Assembly: GCA_003818605.1 (NCBI GenBank)
Contig: RPQS01000028.1
Location: 1-45,125, forward strand
From: Candidatus Zhuqueibacterota bacterium
GTDB lineage: Bacteria > Electryoneota > RPQS01
Length of the DNA: 45,125 bases
Direction of reading: 5' to 3'
Shown here piece by piece: positions 8,063-16,538 of the stretch. The notes under the pieces were generated by a model, which did no database searches, was not told the DNA's origin, and saw nothing but the letters and a program-made list of their open reading frames with translations. Both the position numbers and the translations under genes were made by a program. Each line of letters opens with the position of its first letter. Positions within the stretch are counted from its first letter, which is position 1.

Positions 8063-9922
8063 TCATTTTCCGATGCAGAATTGGGAAAAGATTCTGTCCA
8101 ATATATCTTCGCCGACGGTTTCACCGGTGATTTCACCCAACGCATTGACCGCATCGCGCAAATCAGAAGCCATGAGCGTGGGCTGGGCAAGCTGCTTTTG
8201 CGCGCGGATCATGCTTTCCAAAGCGCGGGTCAGGGCATCGTGATGTCGGGCTTCGGCAATAATAATGTCATCGCTTGCGGTTTCTTCATCCACAACAAAT
8301 GAGGCCAATTGATGCAGCAGGTTTTCGATTCCCTGTCCGGTCAGGGCGGAAACGTCGGCGACGGCAAGGGGCGCGATTTCGTCCACAAAGGGCACAATAT
8401 ATTGTGCCCCTACAAGATCGTTTTTATTCCAGACCAGAATCACGCGGCGGGAAGGCAGAAGGTTTAGCGTCTCCGCATCAGGCCAATGCGGATCATTTAA
8501 ATCCACGATAACAAGCACGACATCGGCGCGCTCGACGGCGCGTTTCGTGCGGGCAATACCCTCGCTCTCGATTTTTCCTTCCGCCGCGCGCGCTCCGGCG
8601 GTATCCTGCAGAATAATTTCCAGCCCTTCCACCTCGATGTGCGCTTCCACCACGTCGCGAGTCGTGCCGGGTTCGGGACTGACAATGGCGCGGTCTTCAC
8701 CGACCAGCGCATTCAGCAGCGTGGATTTTCCCGCGTTGGGCGCGCCGACCAGAGCCACACGCACACCCTCGCGAACGAGCCGCCCGCGCTGAAAAGTTTC
8801 CGCCAGCGCCCGCAAGTCTTTTTCCAATATTCGCAGCGAAGTCTGCCGCCGTTCGCGCGTTTCAAACACCACGTCTTCTTCGGCGAAGTCGAGTTCCAAT
8901 TCGAGCAAGGCCAGCGCATCGAGAAGAATGCTGCGCATGCCGCGGACTTTCTCGCTGAGTCCGCCCTGCAATTGACGAGCGGCGGCGCGACCGGCGCGGC
9001 GCGAGCGGGCGTGAATCAGATTGGCAACCGCCTCGGCCTGCGCGAGATCGAGTTTTCCGTTCAGAAACGCGCGTTCGGTAAATTCGCCGGGGCGAGCCAT
9101 GCGCGCGCCGTTTTCGAGCAATAGTTCCAAAATCTGCGCAGCCGCATAGCGCCCACCGTGGCAAGAAATCTCCACAACATCCTCGCCCGTATACGAGCGC
9201 GGCGATTGAAAGAATGTGATGACGACTTCGTCTATCAGGACGCCGTTGCTTTCGATGCGTGCATGGTGGGCGGAGTTAGGACGAAGTTTCCCCCCGTGGA
9301 CGGGGGGATGAAAGGGGGGTATCTCTTCCTTTATTCTCAAACATACCGCGTCAAGATTCTCATATATTTCTCTGTTTGCGAATCGAATTACATGGAGACC
9401 CTGCGTCCCGAAAAACAAGCTTCGGTTCCGGTCATGTTCCTTTTGTAATTCGCTCGTATGAGTATCACCATCTACCTCAATAACCAGATTCGCTTCACGA
9501 GAATAGAAATCGGCAATATACGGCCCGATAGGATGCTGACGGCGAAACTTTACACCCAATTGACGATCGCGCAGCGCTTTCCATAGAACCCGTTCCGCCG
9601 CTGTGAGATTTCGTCTCATTTCGCGGGCATGTTCAAATGTTGCGTCGGGGACCAGCGTCCAATCGTTGTATTCGCCCTGATCTCCCACCCCCCTTTCATC
9701 CCCCCGTCCACGGGGGGAAATTTTGTGATTGTCGCAAGGGAAGCGCCCCGATGTACTTTCTTCGCCTGACTCTCCCACCCCCCGTTCATCCCCCCGTCCA
9801 CGGGGGGAAATCATTGAATGCGCAATTACAAGCGCGCGCGGCCCGGATAGACGGAGCACGGCAATCCCGCCGATGCCGGGCGGGGTCGCGAGTGCACAAA
9901 TCGTATCGGTCGTCATGGACAT
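8063..9922 (-). CDS. mnmE: tRNA modification GTPase MnmE with an in-frame DUF559 nuclease insertion
   Basis: MnmE is the folate-binding, K+-activated GTPase partner of MnmG. The chosen start is ATG 9922 (MSMTTDTICALATPPG). A TTG 48 bp upstream is also open but would translate a palindrome. From this start the protein is 619 residues, against about 450 for the family. The excess is about 174 residues (39-212) inserted in the N-terminal folate domain between ALVIAHSM and LRPNSAHHARIE. The rest is canonical: RSYTGEDVVEISCHGG, P-loop VGAPNAGKSTLLNAL, G3 DTAG, G4 NKND and the C-terminal FCIGK. A second 8-codon insert (VGAQYIVP) right after NKND comes from a REP copy. The original function is probably retained because the frame is open throughout. 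Confidence 0.93.
   Translation of the reverse strand: MSMTTDTICALATPPGIGGIAVLRLSGPRALVIAHSMISPRGRGDERGVGESGEESTSGRFPCDNHKISPRGRGDERGVGDQGEYNDWTLVPDATFEHAREMRRNLTAAERVLWKALRDRQLGVKFRRQHPIGPYIADFYSREANLVIEVDGDTHTSELQKEHDRNRSLFFGTQGLHVIRFANREIYENLDAVCLRIKEEIPPFHPPVHGGKLRPNSAHHARIESNGVLIDEVVITFFQSPRSYTGEDVVEISCHGGRYAAAQILELLLENGARMARPGEFTERAFLNGKLDLAQAEAVANLIHARSRRAGRAAARQLQGGLSEKVRGMRSILLDALALLELELDFAEEDVVFETRERRQTSLRILEKDLRALAETFQRGRLVREGVRVALVGAPNAGKSTLLNALVGEDRAIVSPEPGTTRDVVEAHIEVEGLEIILQDTAGARAAEGKIESEGIARTKRAVERADVVLVIVDLNDPHWPDAETLNLLPSRRVILVWNKNDLVGAQYIVPFVDEIAPLAVADVSALTGQGIENLLHQLASFVVDEETASDDIIIAEARHHDALTRALESMIRAQKQLAQPTLMASDLRDAVNALGEITGETVGEDILDRIFSQFCIGK
8390..8413 (-). repeat. REP copy in frame inside the mnmE G domain
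   Basis: Read on the minus strand it is GTAG plus the 20-bp perfect palindrome GGGCACAATATATTGTGCCC. It encodes about eight extra residues just after the NKND guanine-specificity motif. A close relative (C/G swap in the stem) is at 40882-40905. Confidence 0.85.
9287..9320 (+). repeat. 34-bp GC-run repeat, outer copy (3' end of insert)
   Basis: It reads TTTCCCCCCGTGGACGGGGG then GATGAAAGGGGGGT: a CCCCCC/GGGGGG hairpin followed by a spaced G run. It is inverted relative to the other two copies in this unit. Confidence 0.9.
9687..9720 (-). repeat. 34-bp GC-run repeat, inner direct copy
   Basis: This is the same 34-bp sequence as at 9287-9320 on the opposite strand. It and the next copy also share GGGAGA and then TCAGG-like bases beyond the 34 bp, so the direct repeat is about 50 bp. 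Confidence 0.9.
9777..9810 (-). repeat. 34-bp GC-run repeat, outer copy (5' end of insert)
   Basis: It is the same 34-bp element with one change (ATGAAC for ATGAAA). It encodes SPRGRGDERGV in the mnmE frame and marks the upstream boundary of the inserted unit. Confidence 0.9.
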
Positions 9923-9977
9923 ATCATATCCGTGCGGGGTCGCAGTCCCGCGCGGCGCGCCGATATTCAACCAAACA

Positions 9978-11582
9978 TCAGCGCAGCAAAATCATTTTAT
10001 GATGGAGCGAAGCCTGCGGCGTTTCCAGCCGCACCACATAAATGCCGGAAGCCAAACCATCCGCATCGAAACGGACACGCTGCGTTCCCGCACCGACCAT
10101 GCCTAATTCGCGCATGAAAACTTCGCGTCCGGTCAGATCAAAGGCGCGCAGCACGACAGACGTCGAACGCGAAAGGTTGAAGGAAATCACCGTGGACGCA
10201 TTGAACGGATTAGGATAGTTCGTCAAACTGTATTCGGTTGCGAGCGGAACGACAGATTCCTCCGCCGCATCGGGAATGTTGGCGAAAAACACGCCTTCGC
10301 CGTTCGAGGCACCGACAAGATAGATCCCGTCGGTCGCTTGCACCGTCCAATGGAATGCGGCGACTTCGTCGAGTTCCACAATGATCGGAATAAGCGCGGT
10401 GTAGCTTGTATCCGGGGTGATGAAGTGCTCGTCGAACACATAATCCGTCGAATAGACATGGAGGTCATACGTGATTCCGGCGCCGTCCGGATCGCTCGAC
10501 GCCGACCACATAAAATGAACGTAGGGGATCGGTTCCCACGGATCGAGTGCGCTGTCGGCGGGCAGCGTTCGCACAAACGGCGTAGGCATTTGATTGGCTT
10601 CTTCGCCGCCGGAAAAAGTTCTCAGAACCGCGCCGTTTTGCCCGACGGCGTAGCCGGTGTCGGCGCCGGCCATGTCTATCGCGATGAGATCGCCCGTTCC
10701 CAAATGCTGGCTGCGCCACGTATCGCCGCCGTCATCAGTGCGATAGATATTCTGATTCTCGCCGACAATCCATCCGATATCGGTGGAGATAAAATCCACA
10801 TCCCACCACGTCAGGCGCAGCGCATTGGGCAGAACTTCCCATGTCTGTCCGCCGTCCGTCGTGCGCGCGCGCAATCCCGCCGCACCGACCGCCACGCCGA
10901 AACTTTCGGTGGTGAAATCCACTCCGTAAATCGGATTGGTGGTCCAGAACACCGTGGACCACGTTTGCCCCAAGTTCGTGGAACGCACAATCGCACCTTC
11001 CTGCTGCCAGGAACATCCGGCTCCGACCAAGACACTGTCACTCAGCATAACGATGTCCACAATCGGGCCGGTGGTTGCGGGCTGGCCCGGCGGTTCCAAA
11101 TTGAACGTACGCTCGGTGACGCTTACCCAGCCGTCCGTGGTAATCTTCACCGTCGGCGTGAATCCCCAGTTCATTCCGGAGACGGCTCCGCGCAACGGCG
11201 TGCGCATGTGCGCTCCCCGGCAATCCATCATGGGACTGGAGTGTACCGTGTCCCAATCGGCTCCGTTGTTCTGCGTGAACAAGACGGCGCCGTCGGTGCC
11301 GGTAATTACTCCGACGGAAGGATTCGCAAAAGAGACTCCCCACAAAGACGCCGTAACGCCTAAGGAATGGGACGTCCATGTCTGACCGCAGTTCGTGGTA
11401 CGCAGAATGTTTCCTGTCGCGCCGACTACGGTGCCGGTGCTTCCGTCCGTGAAGTCCACCCCCCTGAAGGGCAAGGGGTCCACCGTGGCGAGCGGCTGCC
11501 ATCCCGTTTGGGCGATGGCAACGGAGCAACACATCGTCAACAGAACAAGCAAAACGAGAATTCGGTTCGCCGCCATGAGCAT
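9978..11582 (-). CDS. Secreted YCF48/BNR-type beta-propeller protein with T9SS C-terminal sorting domain
   Basis: This is a 534-residue exported protein. Residues about 1-25 (ILVLLVLLTMCCSVAIAQ) form a signal peptide. Repeated units of the form RTTDGGQTWEVLP and RTDDGGDTWRSQHL, alternating with GVDFT...GVAVGAAG, are the Asp-box/YCF48 propeller repeats. A fibronectin-III-like stretch (VHFMWSASSDPDGAGITYDL) follows at about 350-430. The last 80 residues have NYPNPFNASTVISF, LRAFDLTGREV and SGIYVVRLE, the type A sorting domain removed by the type IX system. It probably sits on or is released from the cell surface. Ligand and role are unknown. The gene ends just upstream of mnmE. Confidence 0.85.
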   Translation of the reverse strand: MLMAANRILVLLVLLTMCCSVAIAQTGWQPLATVDPLPFRGVDFTDGSTGTVVGATGNILRTTNCGQTWTSHSLGVTASLWGVSFANPSVGVITGTDGAVLFTQNNGADWDTVHSSPMMDCRGAHMRTPLRGAVSGMNWGFTPTVKITTDGWVSVTERTFNLEPPGQPATTGPIVDIVMLSDSVLVGAGCSWQQEGAIVRSTNLGQTWSTVFWTTNPIYGVDFTTESFGVAVGAAGLRARTTDGGQTWEVLPNALRLTWWDVDFISTDIGWIVGENQNIYRTDDGGDTWRSQHLGTGDLIAIDMAGADTGYAVGQNGAVLRTFSGGEEANQMPTPFVRTLPADSALDPWEPIPYVHFMWSASSDPDGAGITYDLHVYSTDYVFDEHFITPDTSYTALIPIIVELDEVAAFHWTVQATDGIYLVGASNGEGVFFANIPDAAEESVVPLATEYSLTNYPNPFNASTVISFNLSRSTSVVLRAFDLTGREVFMRELGMVGAGTQRVRFDADGLASGIYVVRLETPQASLHHKMILLR

Positions 11583-11671
11583 TTCTCCTCTTTGTTAGCC
11601 GTACATGTTGATTCTGAAACACTTTCTCCGCAGCAGAACATTTATCTAAACTGTCCGATAAAAAACGGACG

Positions 11672-12400
11672 TTAAAAACTGATACCGACGCCTCCGGTGA
11701 ATTTCAGGGATCCGTCCAGACTTATAAAAGTGACTTCGGGCAGAACAGGCCCGGCTTTGATCCCGAACGCGACCGCCGGGCACAGCCAGTTATCCTCAAT
11801 CGAGCGGGACATAATGGAATAATCCTGCGGTCCGACCTCGAAACGCGCGCGGTGAAGGAGCATCAGGATTTTCGGTTCAGTGATCAAGCTGACATTCTCG
11901 TTGACACGATAGCTGACGGGAACGTGCAGTTCGAATGCCCAGAGATGGGAGGAGGCTTCGCGATCATTCGCTTCATCCCGGTCGGACGAACCCAGAATAT
12001 ATACGGCGGCGGGCATGATGGATGCGGATGTAACCGCCTGCGTATCGGTAAACATATACTTCAGAAAAAAGCGTACGCCCGTACTGAAACCGCCCCACGA
12101 GAAACCGAGATTGAATGTGCCGCCCAGATCCGCACGATCGGAAAGTCCGGAGGAAAGACCCGTAGCAATTATAAACGATTCGTGAGGATGCTCCGTTTTA
12201 AAACCGGGATTATCATCGTCGTTTCGTATGGTCGGGCCGTACGCGCCGACGAGCTGCGCCCGCGTTTTGCCCTTGCCGCTTGTTCGACCGGTGTGATACG
12301 TGTTGGGATCATAAACCAGCGAAGTCTGGACGCAGCCGGCGAAAAGCATACCCGATACCATTGCGGCAAGCAAAGATCCGAGAATCAAACTGCGCTTCAT
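11672..12400 (-). CDS. Putative lipoprotein of unknown function
   Basis: The 242-residue product starts MKRSLILGSLLAAMVSGM and reaches a lipobox LFAGC, so Cys22 is probably lipidated. The body has alternating Gly/aromatic stretches (GGTFNLGFSWGGFSTGVRFFLKYMF, read here as a description only) and ends in GGVGISF. That resembles a small outer-membrane-type beta-barrel or a lipocalin-like fold. I do not recognise a family. It is placed between the T9SS-sorted protein and a membrane-anchored unknown, with short gaps on both sides. Confidence 0.7.
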   Translation of the reverse strand: MKRSLILGSLLAAMVSGMLFAGCVQTSLVYDPNTYHTGRTSGKGKTRAQLVGAYGPTIRNDDDNPGFKTEHPHESFIIATGLSSGLSDRADLGGTFNLGFSWGGFSTGVRFFLKYMFTDTQAVTSASIMPAAVYILGSSDRDEANDREASSHLWAFELHVPVSYRVNENVSLITEPKILMLLHRARFEVGPQDYSIMSRSIEDNWLCPAVAFGIKAGPVLPEVTFISLDGSLKFTGGVGISF

Positions 12401-12464
12401 GATGTGACATCCTATGGTTGTTGACGGCCGATCTGAGATTCATGCCCCTCCTCGGCGGACCGAT

Positions 12465-13898
12465 TTATGCGTACCAGTTCTCGGTTTCGCGCAACAGGAA
12501 TTCCCGATGCTGATGAGCCAGATGCAGGCAAGCCATGGCGGAAGGAAGAATGCTGTTTTCGCGAAGATAGCCATAGACTGCCGCTTCCGTGAATTCGGTT
12601 CCGTGCCAGTCGATATCCTGAAAACCTTCTCCCTCTATAAAATCCCGCTGGAAATTCGGGAACAACGCCGTGAATACATCCTGTTTTATAATCGTGCAGA
12701 GTAAAAATTCGGGCTTGTAGTTCAGCGGATCGAATCCGAAGCCGAGATAATACGTTTTCCACGTCCCGAGCTTGATCGCCTCGACCATTGCGCCGATGCC
12801 GTTATATTTCAGCAGATCGTTCGTGGAACGGATCTGATGGCGCATATCGCCGTGCCCGCCCACCTCTTCCGCAAATTCCCGCAGCAAGGTCCACCACAAA
12901 TCGCACTGCTCTCCGTAATGCGCGGGACTTTTAGACAGCGGTTGGAATTCACCGGCGGGCCGAACGTGCACCGTACCCATGGCCGTTTGCACTTGCGTTC
13001 GCGAACGATCCATCATCAGCGCATCGAGCCGCCCGTCCGGTCTGCGAATGAAAGTCAGGCAGCAGAGTCCCGATCCGCTATGCCGCTTCTGTAATTCAAG
13101 CAGCCAATCCCCAATGGCATGTCTCACGGAATAGTGTCTGGATGAACCGGTATCCGGATCGTGCTTCTTATCCCGGGCGCGCGCATATTCGTGAGCGAGA
13201 ACTTCGGTCGTATTCAGGTAGTCAAAATATTTGCAGATGCCGAATTTCAATTGCAGGCGAACGGAATGACCGGGTTGAATGTCTTCCGTTTGCAGGTTCA
13301 GCAGCCGGTAGCAGTCTCCGTTGTAAAATTGATCGTCTTCAAAGCTCTCGGCACGGGCGGCCTTGGGCTTTTTTCGGGACGCGGTTTTTGGCTGCCGGAT
13401 TCTGCCGACGGCTTCCGCATAATCACGAAGGCGGGTGTTCGTGTCCCCGATGCGCGGCAGCAGCTTTCTCGATTTTTCGACCACGTCATCCGTCCACGTC
13501 CGGTTTCGGTCGTCCTCCGCCGCAGGATTATATTCGATCACTAAAGGAAACTCTTTTCCGGCTCTTTCTCCCGGCTTGGGCAACGGCATGGGCCGCGCGG
13601 GAATCCAATCGGCGTGGCAGAGAAATGGAACTTTCGCGCCTAAGTGCCGATAGGCTTCATAGAGATCTCGCTTGCATTCCTTTTCGGACAGTTCGCGGCG
13701 GCGAGATGCGAGAACCTCCTCACGAATGCGGACAAACTCGGCGACGTCGGCGGCGTTCAATTGCTGATTGTCTGTCGGATGGACATGCCGAAACCATCTC
13801 TTGGGGTTGGGCCGCTTGGTTTTCGGTACAAAAAGACTGATTACTCCAACAACAACCAGTCCGACGGCGGCCAGTGCCGAAATAGTCACGGGATCCAT
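12465..13898 (-). CDS. Membrane-anchored protein with a Nudix-like domain, function unknown
   Basis: The start is set at ATG 13898 because a GAGGG ribosome site lies 5 bp upstream; an ATG four codons earlier is in frame. The first 25 residues (TISALAAVGLVVVGVISLFV) form one membrane helix, and the rest is soluble and rich in charge. Around residues 290-350 RPAGEFQPL, CDLWWTLLREFAEEVGGHGD and TWKTYYLGFGFDP appear. The REFAEEVGG stretch resembles the core of the Nudix box, and the preceding EFQPL...DLW pattern resembles Nudix-like domains in some actinobacterial regulators. The glutamate spacing is not canonical. Substrate and role are unknown. Confidence 0.6.
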   Translation of the reverse strand: MDPVTISALAAVGLVVVGVISLFVPKTKRPNPKRWFRHVHPTDNQQLNAADVAEFVRIREEVLASRRRELSEKECKRDLYEAYRHLGAKVPFLCHADWIPARPMPLPKPGERAGKEFPLVIEYNPAAEDDRNRTWTDDVVEKSRKLLPRIGDTNTRLRDYAEAVGRIRQPKTASRKKPKAARAESFEDDQFYNGDCYRLLNLQTEDIQPGHSVRLQLKFGICKYFDYLNTTEVLAHEYARARDKKHDPDTGSSRHYSVRHAIGDWLLELQKRHSGSGLCCLTFIRRPDGRLDALMMDRSRTQVQTAMGTVHVRPAGEFQPLSKSPAHYGEQCDLWWTLLREFAEEVGGHGDMRHQIRSTNDLLKYNGIGAMVEAIKLGTWKTYYLGFGFDPLNYKPEFLLCTIIKQDVFTALFPNFQRDFIEGEGFQDIDWHGTEFTEAAVYGYLRENSILPSAMACLHLAHQHREFLLRETENWYA

Positions 13899-13984
13899 GA
13901 CTGCCCTCATGTGCGTAAAACAAGAAAATTTGAAACCGGAAAATTCCCCCTTTTCGTTCCTCCTGTGGGCGGGGTAGGCGGAAG

Positions 13985-14020
13985 ATTCCGGGCAGATCAG
14001 GGGATCTGCCTCATCGGAAT
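13985..14020. repeat. TTCCG-flanked hairpin at the yidC 3' end
   Basis: ATTCCG and CGGAAT form an outer stem around GGCAGATC-AGGG-GATCTGCC. It is immediately downstream of the yidC stop codon and shares its core with copies at 29198 and 29496. It may act as a transcript 3' structure, but there is no T-run. Confidence 0.8.
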
Positions 14021-15759
14021 TATTTTTTTCGCCAGCCTTTGCGCTTTTCCTCTACAACCTCAACCGAGGGGGTGAAGTCGGGAACCTTTATCATCTGCTG
14101 CTCGACAATGGCCAGCAGGTTGAAGAGCGTGTAATAGAACGTCAAACCCGAAGGCAGGTTATTAAAAATCATCAGCATGAACACTGGCATGAAATACAAC
14201 ATGAATTTCTGGTTGGGATCGGTCACTGTCCGCTTGGACATGAAGAACTGGGTGATCGCCATAATGAGAGGCAGCACGGCAACGGCCGCACCATACATGG
14301 GAATGTTAAACGGCAGCTGGGCGACGAAATCAGGCTGGCTAAGGTCTTTAATCCATAGAATAAACGGAGCTTGGCGGAACTCTATTGTTGAACTAAAAAT
14401 GATGAACAGAGCATAGAGCAGCGGCATCTGCAGGAGTAGGGGGATGCAGCCGGACATCGGATTTACCCCCCTCTCCTTATATAAGGCCATGATGGCTTGA
14501 TTCATAGCCTGCGAATTTTTAGAATGCAGCTCGCGCAGGTTTTTGATTTCCGGTTGGAGCGCGGCCATTTTTTTCATCGAAATCTGCGACTTGCGCGTGA
14601 GCGGCCAGAGCACAAGTTTGATGAGCACGCTGAAAATCAGAATCACGATGCCGTAATTGGGAATATAGTCGTGCAGGCCGATCAAAGCCCAAAGAACCAA
14701 ACGCGAAAAAGGCTTGATTATCTGCCAACCCCAATTCATCGTCTCTTCAAGACCGACGTTTAACGCCTTGAGATTATCGAACTTCATCGGCCCCCAATAG
14801 ACCGTCCAGCGGCCCTGGGCTTGAGTGCCCCAGGACTGCCGAAGCGTGAGGTCATAATAATGCGGAGAGCTCTTTTGCTTGGGGGCGTCGTTTCGGCCTA
14901 ATAGTTCAGCTCCCGCCGCCGGTTCATCGGGAATAAGGGCGGCCATGAAATATTTAGATCGGGCGGCTACAAAATGAGTCTGGCCGGTGGCATTGAACTC
15001 TTTTTTCCGATCACCTCCGACGGTCATTTTTTCGATATCCTCGCCGACCATTGCGTACGATCCTGCGTATTGTAAATCACGCACAGAATCCATTTCCGTG
15101 ATTGGCACTCCCCCCAGCCAATGGATCTTATATTCTCCGATTTCCGGCGTACGCAAGCCGGACGTCCGAAGGGCAACCACAAAACCGTATCTTTCAGCAT
15201 CGAAAATGTAGGTCAGGAGCACAGATCTTCCGGAGGAGTCCACTGCGGAAAAAGTAACTGAATCTGCACCAGACGAAACATTTAGGCTGGTTTTAGTAGC
15301 ACGGAATGATATATTTTTTATGCTTTTGAAATTATCTCTGCCAAAATCAAAATCAACAGCACCAACTGTCGGGCGATGTTCTTGCCTTGCAAGGTGAAGT
15401 TGGATTAGAGAATTAGGTTTAATGTTGTATTTTTTTAGCGTATAACGAGATGCTTGCGCATTAGAACCAATGGTCATCTGAAAGAGCGGTGTTTCAATAC
15501 TGACTAATTCCGGATTGATCGGAATGCTGTCTGTTCCGAGCGTAGTTCCTTCCGTTTGTGCGGCAACAGCTTCCGCGGGCGCGGTTACCGGTACGGGCGG
15601 CGGTGCTGCAGTGACGGTATCGGTAGAGACAGGTTTTTTAACCGATGGATAATCCTGACCAGCCGGCTTCTTGGGAGATACCAACTCATAGTACTTGGGA
15701 AGCAGAAGCAGGACGAGTCCCACCAGGACCATGGCGATAATTGTCTTGCGGTCAAACAT
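14020..15759 (-). CDS. yidC: Membrane protein insertase YidC
   Basis: YidC inserts and folds inner-membrane proteins alone or with Sec. The 579 residues have a Gram-negative layout. An N-terminal anchor (KTIIAMVLVGLVLLLLPKYY) is followed by a large periplasmic beta-domain to about residue 345. The five-helix core then begins with LHDYIPNYGIVILIFSVLIK, continues with PLTRKSQISMKKMAALQPEI and MSGCIPLLLQMPLLYALFII, and ends in a basic tail. It belongs to the conserved rpmH-rnpA-yidD-yidC block, reading away from the origin. The long periplasmic domain supports a diderm cell. Confidence 0.97.
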   Translation of the reverse strand: MFDRKTIIAMVLVGLVLLLLPKYYELVSPKKPAGQDYPSVKKPVSTDTVTAAPPPVPVTAPAEAVAAQTEGTTLGTDSIPINPELVSIETPLFQMTIGSNAQASRYTLKKYNIKPNSLIQLHLARQEHRPTVGAVDFDFGRDNFKSIKNISFRATKTSLNVSSGADSVTFSAVDSSGRSVLLTYIFDAERYGFVVALRTSGLRTPEIGEYKIHWLGGVPITEMDSVRDLQYAGSYAMVGEDIEKMTVGGDRKKEFNATGQTHFVAARSKYFMAALIPDEPAAGAELLGRNDAPKQKSSPHYYDLTLRQSWGTQAQGRWTVYWGPMKFDNLKALNVGLEETMNWGWQIIKPFSRLVLWALIGLHDYIPNYGIVILIFSVLIKLVLWPLTRKSQISMKKMAALQPEIKNLRELHSKNSQAMNQAIMALYKERGVNPMSGCIPLLLQMPLLYALFIIFSSTIEFRQAPFILWIKDLSQPDFVAQLPFNIPMYGAAVAVLPLIMAITQFFMSKRTVTDPNQKFMLYFMPVFMLMIFNNLPSGLTFYYTLFNLLAIVEQQMIKVPDFTPSVEVVEEKRKGWRKK

Positions 15760-15935
15760 GCTTATTCTTTGTTATTTTGTTGTTTGTTGTGCTTATGAGG
15801 TGATAGCAATGACAAGAAGCGGATGACTCAGAAAGGGAACATCCGCAGAAAAAGACTCGAGACGGGAGACTTTGGCCTGAAATTCTAAACAACCCCGATA
15901 GCTATTGAAATTACCAGACTAAACGGGTTTAAAAA

Positions 15936-16169
15936 TTAGTGGTTATGTTGCTTTGGTACGGGATCATAGCCGCCGGAATGCCAAGGCCCGCACTTGACCA
16001 GCCGGACAACGGATAAGTAAATTCCTCTGAAGGGTCCATACCGGGTGATTGCCTCGTGGGCATAGCAGGAGCAGGACGGCTCGAAACGGCAACGACCCCC
16101 GAAGTGCGGCCCGATTGTTACCGCGTAGGCATCAATTAATCTCAGTAATATATAGGATAGAAGACGCAC
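15936..16169 (-). CDS. yidD: Membrane protein insertion efficiency factor YidD
   Basis: This 77-residue family member starts at GTG 16169 (MRLLSYILLRLIDAYAVTIG). The conserved CRFEPSCSCYAHEAI and HSGGYDPVP stretches are present. The protein has an amphipathic N terminus and associates with the inner membrane to help YidC-dependent insertion. It lies between rnpA and yidC as usual. A 176-bp gap to yidC holds no gene that I can see. Confidence 0.95.
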   Translation of the reverse strand: MRLLSYILLRLIDAYAVTIGPHFGGRCRFEPSCSCYAHEAITRYGPFRGIYLSVVRLVKCGPWHSGGYDPVPKQHNH

Positions 16170-16206
16170 GGCTGATCAATCAAAAATGAGAAACCCGAAA
16201 AATGAT

Positions 16207-16538
16207 TCACGCTACTGTCGAAAGGACGTTCTTCAACTGACCTTCGAGTTCCTGCCAGTCCGAAACAGGCCTGCGGATCAGAAGGAACAAATGCTGGTTG
16301 CAGGGAAATAGTTCTTTATTTAACCTATAGAATTCTCTAAGCTTGCGAATGTTTTTATGACGGCAAACAGAGTTGCCGACGGCGCGTGTGGCGGCGAAGC
16401 CGATTTTGCGACCGCCATCAACGGGTAAAAAAAAAGGACCAGCTCCGGGAGGACCCGCCGCCGGCCTTCTTTTCTCACTCTTTCAATTTCCTCGCGACCG
16501 GAAAGCCGCTCTGATCGGGGAAAACTATGAACGCTCAT
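16207..16538 (-). CDS. rnpA: Ribonuclease P protein component, reading frame broken at a T9 run
   Basis: RnpA is the protein subunit of RNase P, which matures the 5' ends of tRNAs. From ATG 16538 the frame gives [20 protein letters not shown] and on to LVLFF, then leaves the family sequence and stops at 16320 after 72 residues. The missing part ([19 protein letters not shown], then [11 protein letters not shown] and [10 protein letters not shown]) is intact in another frame down to TGA at 16207. The switch is at nine consecutive T (minus strand; 16427-16435). One added T gives a normal 110-residue protein. Because the gene is essential, this is a sequencing error or slippage rather than a true knockout. 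It overlaps rpmH by 14 bp. Confidence 0.88.

Larger units (their letters stand above)
9287..9810 (-). mobile_element. Repeat-bounded DUF559 nuclease unit inserted in mnmE
   Basis: The unit starts and ends with the same 34-bp GC-run repeat in inverted orientation (9287-9320 and 9777-9810), with an extra direct copy at 9687-9720. Between them, 9320-9619 encodes a DUF559 (Vsr/MutH-like PD-(D/E)xK) domain. The start is MRRNLTAAERVLWKALRDR, then FRRQHPIGPYIADFYS and the catalytic LVIEVDGDTH, then VIRFANREIYENLDAV. The presumed catalytic D and E are present, so it may be active. The whole unit is open in the mnmE frame, including the repeats (PRGRGDERG and PPFHPPVHGGK). No target-site duplication is obvious. 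An internal ATG at 9619 could allow separate translation of the nuclease. This is inferred to be a mobile unit from structure alone. Confidence 0.8.

Noticed and set aside
9287-9811. Intein in mnmE
   Set aside because: There is no Cys or Ser at the start junction, no terminal His-Asn and no Hint-fold blocks. The insert is bounded by DNA repeats instead.
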